Assembly (NCBI GenBank): GCA_026014735.1
Contig: JAOZHT010000003.1
Coordinates: forward strand, 290,080 to 354,079
DNA from: Candidatus Bathyarchaeota archaeon
Lineage (GTDB): Archaea; Thermoproteota; Bathyarchaeia; Bathyarchaeales; Bathycorpusculaceae
Length of the DNA: 64,000 bases
Reading direction: 5' to 3'
A model generated the notes under the pieces. The model did not search any database and was not told the DNA's origin. It worked only from the letters and a program-made list of their open reading frames with translations. The position numbers and the translations under genes are program-made. Below, piece by piece: positions 34,651-43,874 of this stretch; the first letter of the stretch is position 1, and the number at the start of each line of letters is the position of its first letter.

Positions 34651-35835
34651 TTAGGCCTCTTCCTCTGGTAATCCAACCTGCCGCAGATAATCCCTTGCGA
34701 ACCTTGGATTATACGCCAAAAGCTCCTTGCTGCGCAGCAGACGCCGCTCAAGCCGATCCAGCGCCACCTTAAACGTGGGTTCTACGCCCCAGCCTTCGCT
34801 GGAGACAAAGAAGTTCCCGCGAGTGGTTCGAAATTGCAGGCGGCAGTGAACCATGGGTGTTCCGCGCATGTTGGTTCCACGGTGGCTTTTCATGTAAACA
34901 AACAGGGTGCCCAACTGGAAGGCTTCTTCGAATCGATGCGTGAAGGAATCAAACTCGTTCATCATGTAGTTTTTCTGGTCTTCGCTGACATCTACATCTT
35001 TGACGCCGAACTGCACCGTAAACTTGCGCTCGGCCGCCTCAAGCTGACTAATGGGTTCGAGGAAATCTAGCTTCGTCACGATGCCCGCTAAGCGTTCACC
35101 ATCAACTACGCAGAGGCATGATATGTCATGGTCATGCATCATCTGTTCGCATTCACGCAGGCTCCTCTTAGGTTCAACCGTAATGACCGGGCTACGCATA
35201 ATGCCCTTTGCAGCTATGCCTAAAGCGTTGATTTGTTCGCCTGCAACGTCCTGGTTTCCCATGCGCTTGGGCGGATAGTACACGCTCTCTAAAATGTCCT
35301 GCACGCTAATTAACCCCGAGAGGCGTCCACGGTCCGTTATGGGAACATGCGAGACTCCGAATTCCCGCATCAAACCCAAAACAGCGCCTACGCTGCGGCT
35401 TGACTCCATAGTGTGGGGCGCACGTGTCATGATGGATTCAACTGGTTTGTTGCCCCACTCGCCAATTACACCTGCATGAATCACAGCTTCATCGGTGACA
35501 AAGCCAACGATTAGATTCTTATCAAACACAGGTAACTGCCGCACGCCGCTTCCAATCATTAACTTCGCAACACGAGTTAGCGAATCACCCAAGGCAACCT
35601 CTGGTGCAGTGACCATTAAACTCTTAACTTTAAGACGGCTTAAATCAAGCCGAGAACGCAAAATAGAACGGCGACTAACCATTCCCACGTAATGTTCTCG
35701 GTCATCTAGAACCGCCAGTACTGGAGGCATGCCTTTTTTGAACCCCTCAAGGCATCTAGATGCACTATCATTATCTAACACGGTGTTGAATTTTGCAGAA
35801 TACACATCGTTTACAGTTATAGACAATGCCATCAA
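34651..35835 (-). CDS. Four-CBS-domain protein fused to a RaiA/HPF-like domain
   Basis: 394 residues. Two pairs of CBS domains span about 5-270 (units near YVGMVSRRSIL, IVGFVTDEAV, LSGLISVQDIL and LAGIVTKLDFL). CBS pairs bind adenine nucleotides. The C-terminal 120 residues (about 272-392; FTVQFGVKDVDVSEDQ to TFKVALDRLERRLLRSKE) have the beta-alpha-beta3-alpha pattern and final helix of the ribosome hibernation factor family RaiA/HPF. Such a fusion would couple energy sensing to ribosome inactivation. CBS proteins have been linked to archaeal ribosome hibernation in recent work, to my recollection. The start at 35835 gives MMALS. Confidence 0.82.
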   Translation of the reverse strand: MMALSITVNDVYSAKFNTVLDNDSASRCLEGFKKGMPPVLAVLDDREHYVGMVSRRSILRSRLDLSRLKVKSLMVTAPEVALGDSLTRVAKLMIGSGVRQLPVFDKNLIVGFVTDEAVIHAGVIGEWGNKPVESIMTRAPHTMESSRSVGAVLGLMREFGVSHVPITDRGRLSGLISVQDILESVYYPPKRMGNQDVAGEQINALGIAAKGIMRSPVITVEPKRSLRECEQMMHDHDISCLCVVDGERLAGIVTKLDFLEPISQLEAAERKFTVQFGVKDVDVSEDQKNYMMNEFDSFTHRFEEAFQLGTLFVYMKSHRGTNMRGTPMVHCRLQFRTTRGNFFVSSEGWGVEPTFKVALDRLERRLLRSKELLAYNPRFARDYLRQVGLPEEEA

Positions 35836-36223
35836 GAATCACTGAAAACCAATAGGTGTAGGTTGAATTTAAACGTTGTAAAACCAAGTTACCGTGGATA
35901 TAGAGCTAAAACCTTATTACCTTGACTTTTCTTCAAACTTTGATAGAAGCGGCTTTATTGATGTATAGACAGAAGGTGGATGCGGTTCTATTGCCGAAGC
36001 ATTTATTGTTCTATGTTAAGCAGCGATCAAATCTATCAAACTCTCCCCACTAATACAGAATAATATGCAGAGTATTAGCGACAACTAGAACTAATTATCC
36101 CTACATCTTAAATAACCCCGTTAGGAAAGTATAATAGTGAGGTTAACGCCTCTACTGATTTTGTCGAGATTTTTGAAAGCGACTTTTTCTATCCGCTTCA
36201 GTCATGAAGGGACTTGTTTACCA
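35836..36223. other. Intergenic region with an inverted repeat
   Basis: 388 bases between divergent genes. CTAATAC at 36050-36056 and GTATTAG at 36072-36078 form a 7-bp inverted repeat with a 15-base centre, a candidate operator or hairpin. AT-rich promoter-like sequence lies on both sides. No RNA gene recognised. Confidence 0.4.
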
Positions 36224-36607
36224 ATGGTTCTAAAACAAAGCGAATTGGTTGATGAATTAAAAGTTGAATGGAAACGGCTCTGGCGCGAAAGATATGACGA
36301 CAGAGTTCGTGCAGAAGGCATCGCACTCGACGACTACAATGTATTGTTCGTAGAAAAAGGCACAATCATTCACGCCACCCGAGACTTCAAAACCTTAAGC
36401 TTCAAAGATATTCTGGACAAGCATGCAATACAAAACGCCGAAAGATACATTCCCCCAGACCCCCAAGTTGGCGGATGGACAAAATTTGTTAAAAATAACA
36501 TTAAACCGCAATCTAGACAAGAGAAGTTTTTGGTAGATTGTGGCGACCAAAAAATGGAGAGACAGCTGCAGCAGAAGCAGAATGGCAGAGGTTGGCTGCA
36601 TAGATAA
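36224..36607 (+). CDS. Hypothetical basic protein
   Basis: 127 residues from the ATG at 36224 (MVLKQSELVDELK). An earlier in-frame codon at 36137 would add 29 hydrophobic residues that look unlike the rest. The body is helical, charged and rich in Arg/Lys/Gln (WKRLWRERYDDRVRAEG, then a C-terminus with QQKQNGRGW). No family recognised. It precedes a winged-helix regulator by 29 bases. Confidence 0.55.
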   Translation: MVLKQSELVDELKVEWKRLWRERYDDRVRAEGIALDDYNVLFVEKGTIIHATRDFKTLSFKDILDKHAIQNAERYIPPDPQVGGWTKFVKNNIKPQSRQEKFLVDCGDQKMERQLQQKQNGRGWLHR

Positions 36608-36636
36608 GCATTTGATTTTTTTGAGAGGGTTATTAT

Positions 36637-36981
36637 TTGGTTAGTTATCGAGATAGATTAGATATTATTGCTGACATACTCAGCGTTGTTAGCCGAGGGG
36701 CAAAAAAAACACAGATCATGTATCAGGCGAATCTAAGTTATAAGGTGCTTCAGCGTTACCTCACAGAAATCACTGAGGCTTCGCTGATCCTTTTTGAGGA
36801 AACCCAGCAGTACTATGCCTTAACCGGCAAAGGACAAGAATACCTTGAAGCCTACAAGGATTATGCTCGATTCAGCAAAACCATGGAGAAACGACTCAAC
36901 GACTTCTCAACCAAACGAAAAGTGCTGGAAACACTCTGCCCAGTTAAAGGCGACAGCTTGCCCTTAACCTCAATAAGCTAA
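36637..36981 (+). CDS. Archaeal winged-helix transcription regulator
   Basis: 114 residues from TTG at 36637, with GAGAGGG eight bases upstream. RDRLDIIADILSVVSRGAKK, TQIMYQANLSYKVLQRYL and YYALTGKGQEYLEAY match the archaeal HTH_45-type winged helix closely. Proteins of this kind are small repressors of neighbouring genes, often at surface glycan loci. It lies just upstream of the long glycan locus that starts at 37098, which it may control (inference). Confidence 0.85.
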   Translation: MVSYRDRLDIIADILSVVSRGAKKTQIMYQANLSYKVLQRYLTEITEASLILFEETQQYYALTGKGQEYLEAYKDYARFSKTMEKRLNDFSTKRKVLETLCPVKGDSLPLTSIS

Positions 36982-37030
36982 CTTGGCGCGGTGCTGATAA
37001 TAACTCTACGTTTTTCTCATATTCGAAGCT

Positions 37031-37040
37031 ATTATATGGC
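37031..37040 (+). promoter_or_regulatory. TATA box at the head of the glycan locus
   Basis: ATTATATGGC lies about 60 bases before the ATG at 37098. It predicts a leader of roughly 35 bases that holds the AAGGAGA site at about 37080. It is the first promoter of the long plus-strand glycan locus. Confidence 0.4.
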
Positions 37041-37097
37041 AGCTTATGCTTATGGCATAGCAAATTGAGGTAGACGTGAAAGGAGAACGAATCCACG

Positions 37098-37691
37098 ATG
37101 GCTCTGCAGCGATATAGAACTATGCTTATTATTGTCGGTGTCGCTTTAGCCTTCTTTATCGTGTCTCCTTTGATTCAGCAGTATGTAGCTACACCTCAAA
37201 CCCAGCTTACAGAAATATGGCTTTTAGGGCCAAAACATGATACCCTCTACCCAACAAATGTAACTTCAGACCAACACATACAGCTCTACGTTGTTGTCGC
37301 CAACCACTTAGGTTCATCAGCGCAATACCAAACCGAGATAAAATTCAGAGCCTACACGCAATCCGCTCCCAACAGCTTCAACCAAACCCCCAGCGACCAG
37401 CCAGCCTTGGAAAGAAAAACTTTCTCGCTAGCAAATAATGTCACCCAGGAGATTCCAATAGATGTTTCATTTAACTACACTGTAAGCGAGAATCCGACGA
37501 GAAAACTTTTGCTGCACTCAATCACTATAAACGGACATGAAACCACGCTGGATCAGACCATACCCTATGATGCAAGCCAAGGCGGCTTTTTTGGAAACCT
37601 GTTTATTGAACTTTACCTATATAATACTACATCAGAAACCTATGTGTACAATCAGCGGTATGTAAGCTTGCGGCTAAATATGCTCCCATAA
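37098..37691 (+). CDS. DUF1616-type membrane-anchored protein
   Basis: 197 residues. One membrane helix at about 9-27, then an extracellular beta domain of about 165 residues with many NxT/S sites (NVTS, NVTQ, NYTV, NTTS), which may be glycosylated. The ITEIWLLGPK-like start of the domain (LTEIWLLGPKHDTLYPTNV) matches DUF1616, a family found at archaeal exopolysaccharide and glycosylation loci. Function unknown. It is the first gene of the locus. Confidence 0.72.
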   Translation: MALQRYRTMLIIVGVALAFFIVSPLIQQYVATPQTQLTEIWLLGPKHDTLYPTNVTSDQHIQLYVVVANHLGSSAQYQTEIKFRAYTQSAPNSFNQTPSDQPALERKTFSLANNVTQEIPIDVSFNYTVSENPTRKLLLHSITINGHETTLDQTIPYDASQGGFFGNLFIELYLYNTTSETYVYNQRYVSLRLNMLP

Positions 37692-37715
37692 AAATCTTTT
37701 TTGGAGGACTAAAAT

Positions 37716-38345
37716 TTGGTTTTAAGATCAAACACTATATTAGCGGTCGGCGCTCACCCAGACGACATCGAATTAGGCTGCGGAGGAACAATCCGTGCAG
37801 CATCCAAATTAGGCAAAAAAGTGATAGCTGTTTTTATGTCCAAAGGCGAACATAGCGGAAACCCCGAGGTGCGGCCTAAAGAAAGCATAGAAGCCCTATC
37901 CTATTTAGGCGTCAACGAAGTTTACTTCGGCGACTTCCCCGACACAGAAATCCCCTGCTCACGCCAAGCAATCGATTTCCTCGAAGCATTTTTCGTGGCA
38001 AATAAGCCCGAAACCGTGCTAACCCACACCGTCAACGATATTCATCAGGACCACCGGCAAGTCGGCTGGATTTCAATGTCAGCCTTCCGCAACGCACCCC
38101 AAATGCTTGCTTACGAAACCCCCCGTGTCACTCCTGCGTTTTCACCCACCTACTTTGTGGACATAACCAATTGTGTAAACGATAAGTGGACCGCCCTGAA
38201 ATGCCATTTTTCGCAGAAGACCAAACGTTACATTACCTACGAATCCATGGTTAACTTAGCCTCCTTCAGGGGCAGCCAGGTAAGTTTAGCCGCCGCTGAG
38301 GCATTCGAAGTTGTACGGTATGTTGAACGTTTAAACTCCCCTTAA
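37716..38345 (+). CDS. PIG-L/LmbE-family N-deacetylase
   Basis: 209 residues. The zinc motif AHPDDIELGCGG is at about 13-24, and the third ligand is in HTVNDIHQDHRQVG. These enzymes remove acetyl groups from GlcNAc-containing lipids or nucleotide sugars and similar compounds. In this locus it is likely to act on an amino sugar precursor or lipid-linked sugar. The first codon is TTG with GGAGG eight bases before it. Confidence 0.9.
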   Translation: MVLRSNTILAVGAHPDDIELGCGGTIRAASKLGKKVIAVFMSKGEHSGNPEVRPKESIEALSYLGVNEVYFGDFPDTEIPCSRQAIDFLEAFFVANKPETVLTHTVNDIHQDHRQVGWISMSAFRNAPQMLAYETPRVTPAFSPTYFVDITNCVNDKWTALKCHFSQKTKRYITYESMVNLASFRGSQVSLAAAEAFEVVRYVERLNSP

Positions 38346-38358
38346 ACTGGCGAAATTA

Positions 38359-39027
38359 ATGATTGCAGCTGGTCATCAACCCAATTATCTGCCGTATCTG
38401 GGCTTCTTTGACAAAATACGCCGCTCCGACATCTTTATCATTGAAGATGCAGTGCAGTTCGAGCAGCAGGGTTTCACCAACAGGAACAGGGTTTTAACTT
38501 CCGATGGCGTTCGATGGCTCAGCGTCCCCATTAAACATGCTAAAAAACCCTTATGCATCAACGAAATCGAAATCGCTACCAGCGCAGAAGCAAACTGGCG
38601 GCAAAGACACTGGTTAACACTCAAACACAACTACTGCAAAGCGCCCTACTGGAGTAAATACGCAGATTTCTTTGAGGACACCTACCAGCGTGAATGGACG
38701 ATGCTTATCGACCTTAACATGCACCTCATCAGGGGCATCATGGGTTTTCTTCATATGGACAAACCCATAGTTTTCGGGTCCAGCTTGACGGCAGAAGGAA
38801 AAAAAACAGAGTTAATCATCGCTCAATGTAAACAAGTTGGCGCAGACACGCAGCTTTCAGGTAACGGCTGCCACGACTACATAGATAAAGAACTCTTCGA
38901 GAAAGCCGGAATAAAACTGGTTTTCCAGAACTTCAACCATCCCCAGTACACACAGACCTGCAGCGGATTTGTTCCAAACCTTTCGGTTGTGGATTACCTG
39001 TTCTGTACCGGGGCGGAATCTTGGTAA
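38359..39027 (+). CDS. WbqC-like family protein
   Basis: 222 residues. AGHQPNYLPYLGFFDKI at the N-terminus is the WbqC family signature, with QFEQQGFTNRNRV following. WbqC-like proteins occur in O-antigen and other glycan clusters, often near aminotransferases, and are thought to be transferases that use an amino sugar and a small acyl or amino acid donor. Role inferred from family and context. Confidence 0.9.
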   Translation: MIAAGHQPNYLPYLGFFDKIRRSDIFIIEDAVQFEQQGFTNRNRVLTSDGVRWLSVPIKHAKKPLCINEIEIATSAEANWRQRHWLTLKHNYCKAPYWSKYADFFEDTYQREWTMLIDLNMHLIRGIMGFLHMDKPIVFGSSLTAEGKKTELIIAQCKQVGADTQLSGNGCHDYIDKELFEKAGIKLVFQNFNHPQYTQTCSGFVPNLSVVDYLFCTGAESW

Positions 39028-39050
39028 AAAAATAACAGGAGCTAAATGAA

Positions 39051-40163
39051 ATGAATATTTCAGGATCGTTCCCCTATTTTTCAGACGAAAGTATGGAATC
39101 TATAACTTTTGAAATCAAAAAGATGTTAAAAAGCGGCAGGCTCACCGACGGCCCTTACGCCCAAGAGTTCGAGTCGAAATTCGCGCAATACATCAAAGCC
39201 AAATATGCAATAGCTGTAAGTTCAGGGTCCGCTTCGCTGGATGTTGCGTTGAGGCATTTCAAACTTGCAGGCCGAGAAGTGATTGTGCCGACTAACACCT
39301 ACATAGCTACACCAAACGGCGTGATTTTCGCGGGCGGCAAACCCGTTTTCGCTGAGATGAATGCAAACACCTTGGGGCTCGACGTGGAAGACGTGAAACG
39401 AAAAGTCACAGCTAAAACCGCAGGCGTCATCGTGGTTCATATCGCTGGCTTGGTTTGTCCCCAAATCAATGAGCTTAAAGAATTCTGTGATGAGAAAGGC
39501 TTATTCCTCGTTGAGGACTGCGCGCATGCACATGGAGCAACGATGGATGGAAAGAAAGCGGGAACCTTCGGCGATGCTGGTTGCTTCTCGTTCTATCCCA
39601 CTAAAGTGATGACTTCCTGCGAAGGCGGCATGATAGTTACCAATAACAAAGTACTCTACGACGAAGCCCAATGCACACGTACCTGTGGACAGAACACAGA
39701 GCGGCAGATGATTATGCTGGGACATAACTGGCGGATGAGTGAATTGGCGGCGATAGTTGGTTTAGACCAGTTTAGCCACCTTGAGGAGTTCCTCGCCAAA
39801 CGCAATCAGGTTGCACGCTGGTACGAGGAAGTCCTTTCAGGCATGGAGGGTGTTTCGCTGTTTAATATACCGCCCAACTTCCGTCACAGCTACTACAAGT
39901 ATCCCACAAGACTCGCTGACGGCATCGACCGCTTAAAAGTTGCATCTAAACTAAAAGAAAAAGGCATCGAAGCGGGGCACGTTTACTATCCGCCATGTCA
40001 TCTCCACCCCTACTACATGAAGACTTATGGCACACGCATGGGCGATTTCCCCGTTGCTGAACACGTGCTGAATCAGGTGCTATGCTTACCAATGCATGCT
40101 GCAGTAACATACGAAAATGTAAAATATATCGCTGATAATCTTTTAACGTCTATCAATGCGTAG
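39051..40163 (+). CDS. DegT/DnrJ/EryC1/StrS aminotransferase, first copy
   Basis: 370 residues. VSSGSASLDVALRH, EDCAHAHGA and the Schiff-base lysine in SFYPTKVMTSCEGGMIVTN define the family. These enzymes add an amino group to keto sugars on nucleotide diphosphates. A paralog lies at 40832. It has an AGGAGCT site before the ATG. A sugar aminotransferase, oxidoreductase and deacetylase together suggest a modified amino sugar. Confidence 0.93.
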   Translation: MNISGSFPYFSDESMESITFEIKKMLKSGRLTDGPYAQEFESKFAQYIKAKYAIAVSSGSASLDVALRHFKLAGREVIVPTNTYIATPNGVIFAGGKPVFAEMNANTLGLDVEDVKRKVTAKTAGVIVVHIAGLVCPQINELKEFCDEKGLFLVEDCAHAHGATMDGKKAGTFGDAGCFSFYPTKVMTSCEGGMIVTNNKVLYDEAQCTRTCGQNTERQMIMLGHNWRMSELAAIVGLDQFSHLEEFLAKRNQVARWYEEVLSGMEGVSLFNIPPNFRHSYYKYPTRLADGIDRLKVASKLKEKGIEAGHVYYPPCHLHPYYMKTYGTRMGDFPVAEHVLNQVLCLPMHAAVTYENVKYIADNLLTSINA

Positions 40164-40820
40164 TTGGCTGCATTGTTGGACAAGACACAGATTCTTATGC
40201 ATAGGCGATCCGGCTACCCTAAGCGTTCTAGAGACAGCAATAGCAATCGTTTTCCTATTCGTACCTCCGAGCTTGACCGCTTCAAATTCGGTAAAGAAAA
40301 ATACAACAAAGTCCGAAACCAAAAACTTGGCACTCCCCTTTGCCTCGATATTGCCTGCGGCGCTAAACCATTTCCCCAAGCCAATGTACTTTGCGATTTG
40401 AACGTGAAGCCCGTTGCCGACCGCAGCATGAAGCAGCTTGTGACAGGCGGCAAACCCTTTGTGCGCTGCAGCTGCTATGCTTTGCCCTTCCGCACTGGCG
40501 CATTTGACTTCGTCACCAGCTACTACCTGATAGAACATTTAGCTGATCCCTGGGGCCTCTTTAGAGAACTAAAGCGGGTTTCTGTGCACGGCTACATTCA
40601 GAGTCCTTCCTGGTTTAACGAATTCCTCTACGGCGAAGACGTGCATACCTGGGCAATCCTAAAAAGCAAAAACAGGCTCTACGTTAAACCGCTTAACTCG
40701 TTGCCGCCGATCCATCTGGGATTTGTCTTCCACCGACTCTACAAACGCAAGTTCTGGCGTTTGCTCCACGCTATCTTAGACGAAAAATTCCATCTCTTCA
40801 CGGTTCAATACGACTTTTAG
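40164..40820 (+). CDS. SAM-dependent methyltransferase, type 11-like
   Basis: 218 residues from TTG at 40164, directly after the stop of the aminotransferase. LCLDIACGAKPFPQ is SAM motif I, and RTGAFDFVTSYYLIEHLADP the later motif of type 11 methyltransferases. The first 50 residues are basic and without clear homology, so the start may be later. Probable sugar or lipid-intermediate methylation in the glycan pathway (inference). Confidence 0.78.
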   Translation: MAALLDKTQILMHRRSGYPKRSRDSNSNRFPIRTSELDRFKFGKEKYNKVRNQKLGTPLCLDIACGAKPFPQANVLCDLNVKPVADRSMKQLVTGGKPFVRCSCYALPFRTGAFDFVTSYYLIEHLADPWGLFRELKRVSVHGYIQSPSWFNEFLYGEDVHTWAILKSKNRLYVKPLNSLPPIHLGFVFHRLYKRKFWRLLHAILDEKFHLFTVQYDF

Positions 40821-40831
40821 GATGCATCTAC

Positions 40832-41956
40832 ATGGCAAACATCATTCGATCCTCCCAGCCTCTGTTTCCCGAAGCAGACATAAAACCGCTCTTAGCTGAA
40901 ATCGAAGAAGTGCTAAGGAACGGGCAATTCCGCAACGGCAAAAACGTCAAGGTATTCGAAGACCACGTTGCAGAATACCTCGATGTTGATGGCGCTGCTG
41001 CCTTTGATTCCGATTCAAGCGCTTATGAGACGGCACTGCGCTACTTTGGAGTAGCAGGAGGCGAAGTTGTGGTTTGCACCAACAGCTTTGTTTCAGTTCC
41101 CAACAGCGTTGTCTTTGCAGGTGCCACTCCAGTTTTCGCTGACATAAGACGTGAAAGTCTATCGATGGATCCTGAGAGTCTACGCAGAAACATCACCTCT
41201 CGCACACGCGGAGTCATAGTTACCCACATAGCTGGCTTCCCCAACCCTGACCTCAAAGAGATAATAGCGATATGCCGAAGCCGCGGCCTGTTTATCCTCG
41301 AGGATGCAACTCATGCCATCGGCGCCTCTGTTGAGGGCAAAAAAGCCGGCGGGTTTGGTGACGCAGCAGTTTTTGCCTTCACCCCCACCAAGGTTATAAC
41401 CACTGGGGAAGGCGGAATGCTGGTTACCAATAACATGGATTTATGCAGCTTCGCTAAGCGTTACCGCTTCTATGGGTCAGGTGCCGGTAAAACAAACTTT
41501 GCCGATGTAGGACGTCACATGGTGATGCCGGAGGTTTCTTCGCTGCTGGGTATCTATCAGCTTAGGCGCCTCGATGAATTCATAGATCGACGTAACCAAA
41601 TCGCTGCAGCCTACGATGAGGCGCTGTCAGAGATTGATGGTTTTCAAACAATCAAGGTTCCCGCCGGCGTCCGATGCGCCTACTACAAGTACCCGTTGAT
41701 TCTGGGTAGCAGCATCAATCGGCAACAGTTCACTCAGGCGCTTGTAGAGAAGTATGGCATGGAAACAGGCAACATTTTCTTTCCCCCCTGCCATATGCAG
41801 CCCGCATACCAAAACCGCGGCGTAAAACTAGGCAGTTTGCCTGTTGCTGAACAAGTGTTAGAGCGAACCATCGCTTTGCCGATGCATGCTGCTCTTTCCG
41901 ACGGCGATGTCGATTTGGTGCTTGATTCAATCAATACTCTTGCACTTAGCAAGTAA
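40832..41956 (+). CDS. DegT/DnrJ/EryC1/StrS aminotransferase, second copy
   Basis: 374 residues. It aligns with the protein at 39051 along its length: FLPE-type N-terminus, DSDSSAYETALRYFG, EDATHAIGA and the lysine in FAFTPTKVITTGEGGMLVTN. Both copies keep the PLP lysine. Having two suggests two different keto sugars or positions rather than redundancy. Confidence 0.93.
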   Translation: MANIIRSSQPLFPEADIKPLLAEIEEVLRNGQFRNGKNVKVFEDHVAEYLDVDGAAAFDSDSSAYETALRYFGVAGGEVVVCTNSFVSVPNSVVFAGATPVFADIRRESLSMDPESLRRNITSRTRGVIVTHIAGFPNPDLKEIIAICRSRGLFILEDATHAIGASVEGKKAGGFGDAAVFAFTPTKVITTGEGGMLVTNNMDLCSFAKRYRFYGSGAGKTNFADVGRHMVMPEVSSLLGIYQLRRLDEFIDRRNQIAAAYDEALSEIDGFQTIKVPAGVRCAYYKYPLILGSSINRQQFTQALVEKYGMETGNIFFPPCHMQPAYQNRGVKLGSLPVAEQVLERTIALPMHAALSDGDVDLVLDSINTLALSK

Positions 41957-42101
41957 CTTTAGCAGTGTTTGATATGGAAATACCCAAGGTTCTTCTAGAA
42001 CATTTAACGTTTGTTCAGGACATAAATTCCTTAGGGCTTTAAAAGTTCGTTGACGGGAGTAACTAATAAGTCAACTTCTGGGTTTTTTGGAGAATTCTTC
42101 G

Positions 42102-42791
42102 ATGGAAATTCGTTCTAGCATATCTGTGGTAATCGCAACTCTAAATGAGGAACAAGGGATAGGGCCGACCATAAACGAAATGCAAAAGGTCCTAAACAAC
42201 CCTTACCTAGTTGTGGTTGACGGCAACAGCGTTGACAAGACTATTGAGATCGCCAAGAACCTGGGCGCTGACGTGCTGCTTCAGGAAGGCAAGGGAAAAG
42301 GCGACGCCATGTTCCAGGGCATGAAGGGTTTAACCTCTAAGGTGCCCTACATCGTGTTCACCGATGCTGACTACACCTATCCAGCGGAGTTTATTCCTAA
42401 AATGGTCGAGATTTTAGACCAGAACCCCGAAGTCGGCATGGTCATCGGTAACCGCTTTAAAGGCCACTATAATACTTCTAAGTCGGTTTTGAATCCGTTT
42501 TATGTTGGGAATAAGCTTTTGGCTTTTGCCCAGCTGGTTATGAACGGTGTTAAACTCGATGATCCCTTGTCGGGTTTGCGGGTGGTGCGTAGTGAGGTTG
42601 TGGATGGTTGGCACCCCAAGAGTAAGGGTTTTGATGTTGAAGCCGAGATGAATGCGCTTGTGGAACGCAAGGGCTACCGCATCATGGAAGTTCCGATTGA
42701 CTATCGTAGACGCATGGGCGAAAAGAAGCTTAAGCTCCGGCATGGCTTAGGCATCATGAAGCGTATCTTAGCAGAGTCCTTCATGGTTTAA
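42102..42791 (+). CDS. Family 2 glycosyltransferase, dolichol-phosphate sugar synthase-like
   Basis: 229 residues from the ATG at 42102. VVIATLNEEQGIGPTI starts the GT-A fold, DGNSVDKT follows, DADYTYP holds the metal-binding DxD, and PLSGLRVVRSE is typical of dolichyl-phosphate mannose/glucose synthases. It lacks a membrane domain. It probably charges a polyprenyl phosphate carrier. An in-frame TTG at 42087 overlaps the GGAG site that serves the ATG, so I prefer the ATG. Confidence 0.9.
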   Translation: MEIRSSISVVIATLNEEQGIGPTINEMQKVLNNPYLVVVDGNSVDKTIEIAKNLGADVLLQEGKGKGDAMFQGMKGLTSKVPYIVFTDADYTYPAEFIPKMVEILDQNPEVGMVIGNRFKGHYNTSKSVLNPFYVGNKLLAFAQLVMNGVKLDDPLSGLRVVRSEVVDGWHPKSKGFDVEAEMNALVERKGYRIMEVPIDYRRRMGEKKLKLRHGLGIMKRILAESFMV

Positions 42792-42872
42792 TATCCCTTT
42801 TATTGCTCTCAAGTTTAAGTTAACTAATACTCTCAGATTTGATTCTTTAAAATTTTTTCTGGAAGACCCAAT

Positions 42873-43874
42873 ATGAAGCCCACAGATACCAAACTAAACA
42901 TCGGTGTAGTCGGCTTAGGTAAAATGGGCATAATGCACGCTTGTCTCCTCAACGTTTTTCCAAACGTTAAGGTCGCTGCATTATGTGATAAGAGCCGTCT
43001 AATGCGAACCATCGCCAAGCATGCCTTCACCGGGGCAGTTGTAACTGACTCACTTGAACAATTCGCTGACTTAAACCTCGACGCCATCTTTGTGCTAACC
43101 CCCATCCCCGTGCATTACCCCCTAATCAAGCAAATCTACCGCGACAAACTCGCCGCAAACGTGTTCGCTGAGAAAACCCTCACTAACGCCTACAGCAAAT
43201 CAACTGAATTAACCGAGTTGGCTAAAGCCAGCGGCGGCGTCAACATGGTCGGCTACATGAAACGCTTCGGAGTAACCTTCAACCAAGCCAAAAACCTCCT
43301 CCAGCAGCAGGTCCTAGGCGAGGTACAATCCTTTGAGGCTTACGCCTATTCGTCGGATTTCGCTGAGGTTCCAGAGGGCTCAGAGGTTTCCGCGGCGAGG
43401 GGCGGTGTTCTGGAGGATTTGGGTTCGCATGTGGTTGACGTAGCAGGGTGGTTCTTCGGAGACTTGAAGGTATCCTCTGCAGTTGTTAACTCGCGGATTT
43501 CGCCTGGCTCTGAGGACGATGTGACCTTTGAGGTTGCCGGTCAAGATGGCTTAGGCGGCAAATTTGATGTTTCCTGGCGCAAAGAAAATTATCGGATGCC
43601 TGAATTCGGCTTAACCGTGCATGGCCAGCGGGGCAGCTTAAGCGTTAATGATGACGAAGTCAAACTGGAACTTGCAGGTGAGTCGCCAAAGCGCTGGTAT
43701 AGGCTGGATCTGGATGATAACGTTGGTTTTCTGTTGGGTGGACCCGAGTATTACCGTGAAGACCAGCATTTCCTCGACTGCATCACCTCAAAAAACCCCT
43801 GCAAATCCACCTTTGAGAGCACGCTTAGAGTAGATCTCCTACTTGATCAAGTGCGGAGGCAAATCAGCAAATGA
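42873..43874 (+). CDS. Gfo/Idh/MocA-family sugar oxidoreductase
   Basis: 333 residues. VGLGKMGIMHACLL is the NAD-binding fold, EKTL with the catalytic-type lysine follows (FAEKTLTNA), and LEDLGSHVVDVAGWFFG is the C-terminal family motif. It oxidises or reduces a nucleotide sugar, and would supply the keto group that an aminotransferase uses. It overlaps the next gene by four bases, so the two act together. Confidence 0.9.
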   Translation: MKPTDTKLNIGVVGLGKMGIMHACLLNVFPNVKVAALCDKSRLMRTIAKHAFTGAVVTDSLEQFADLNLDAIFVLTPIPVHYPLIKQIYRDKLAANVFAEKTLTNAYSKSTELTELAKASGGVNMVGYMKRFGVTFNQAKNLLQQQVLGEVQSFEAYAYSSDFAEVPEGSEVSAARGGVLEDLGSHVVDVAGWFFGDLKVSSAVVNSRISPGSEDDVTFEVAGQDGLGGKFDVSWRKENYRMPEFGLTVHGQRGSLSVNDDEVKLELAGESPKRWYRLDLDDNVGFLLGGPEYYREDQHFLDCITSKNPCKSTFESTLRVDLLLDQVRRQISK

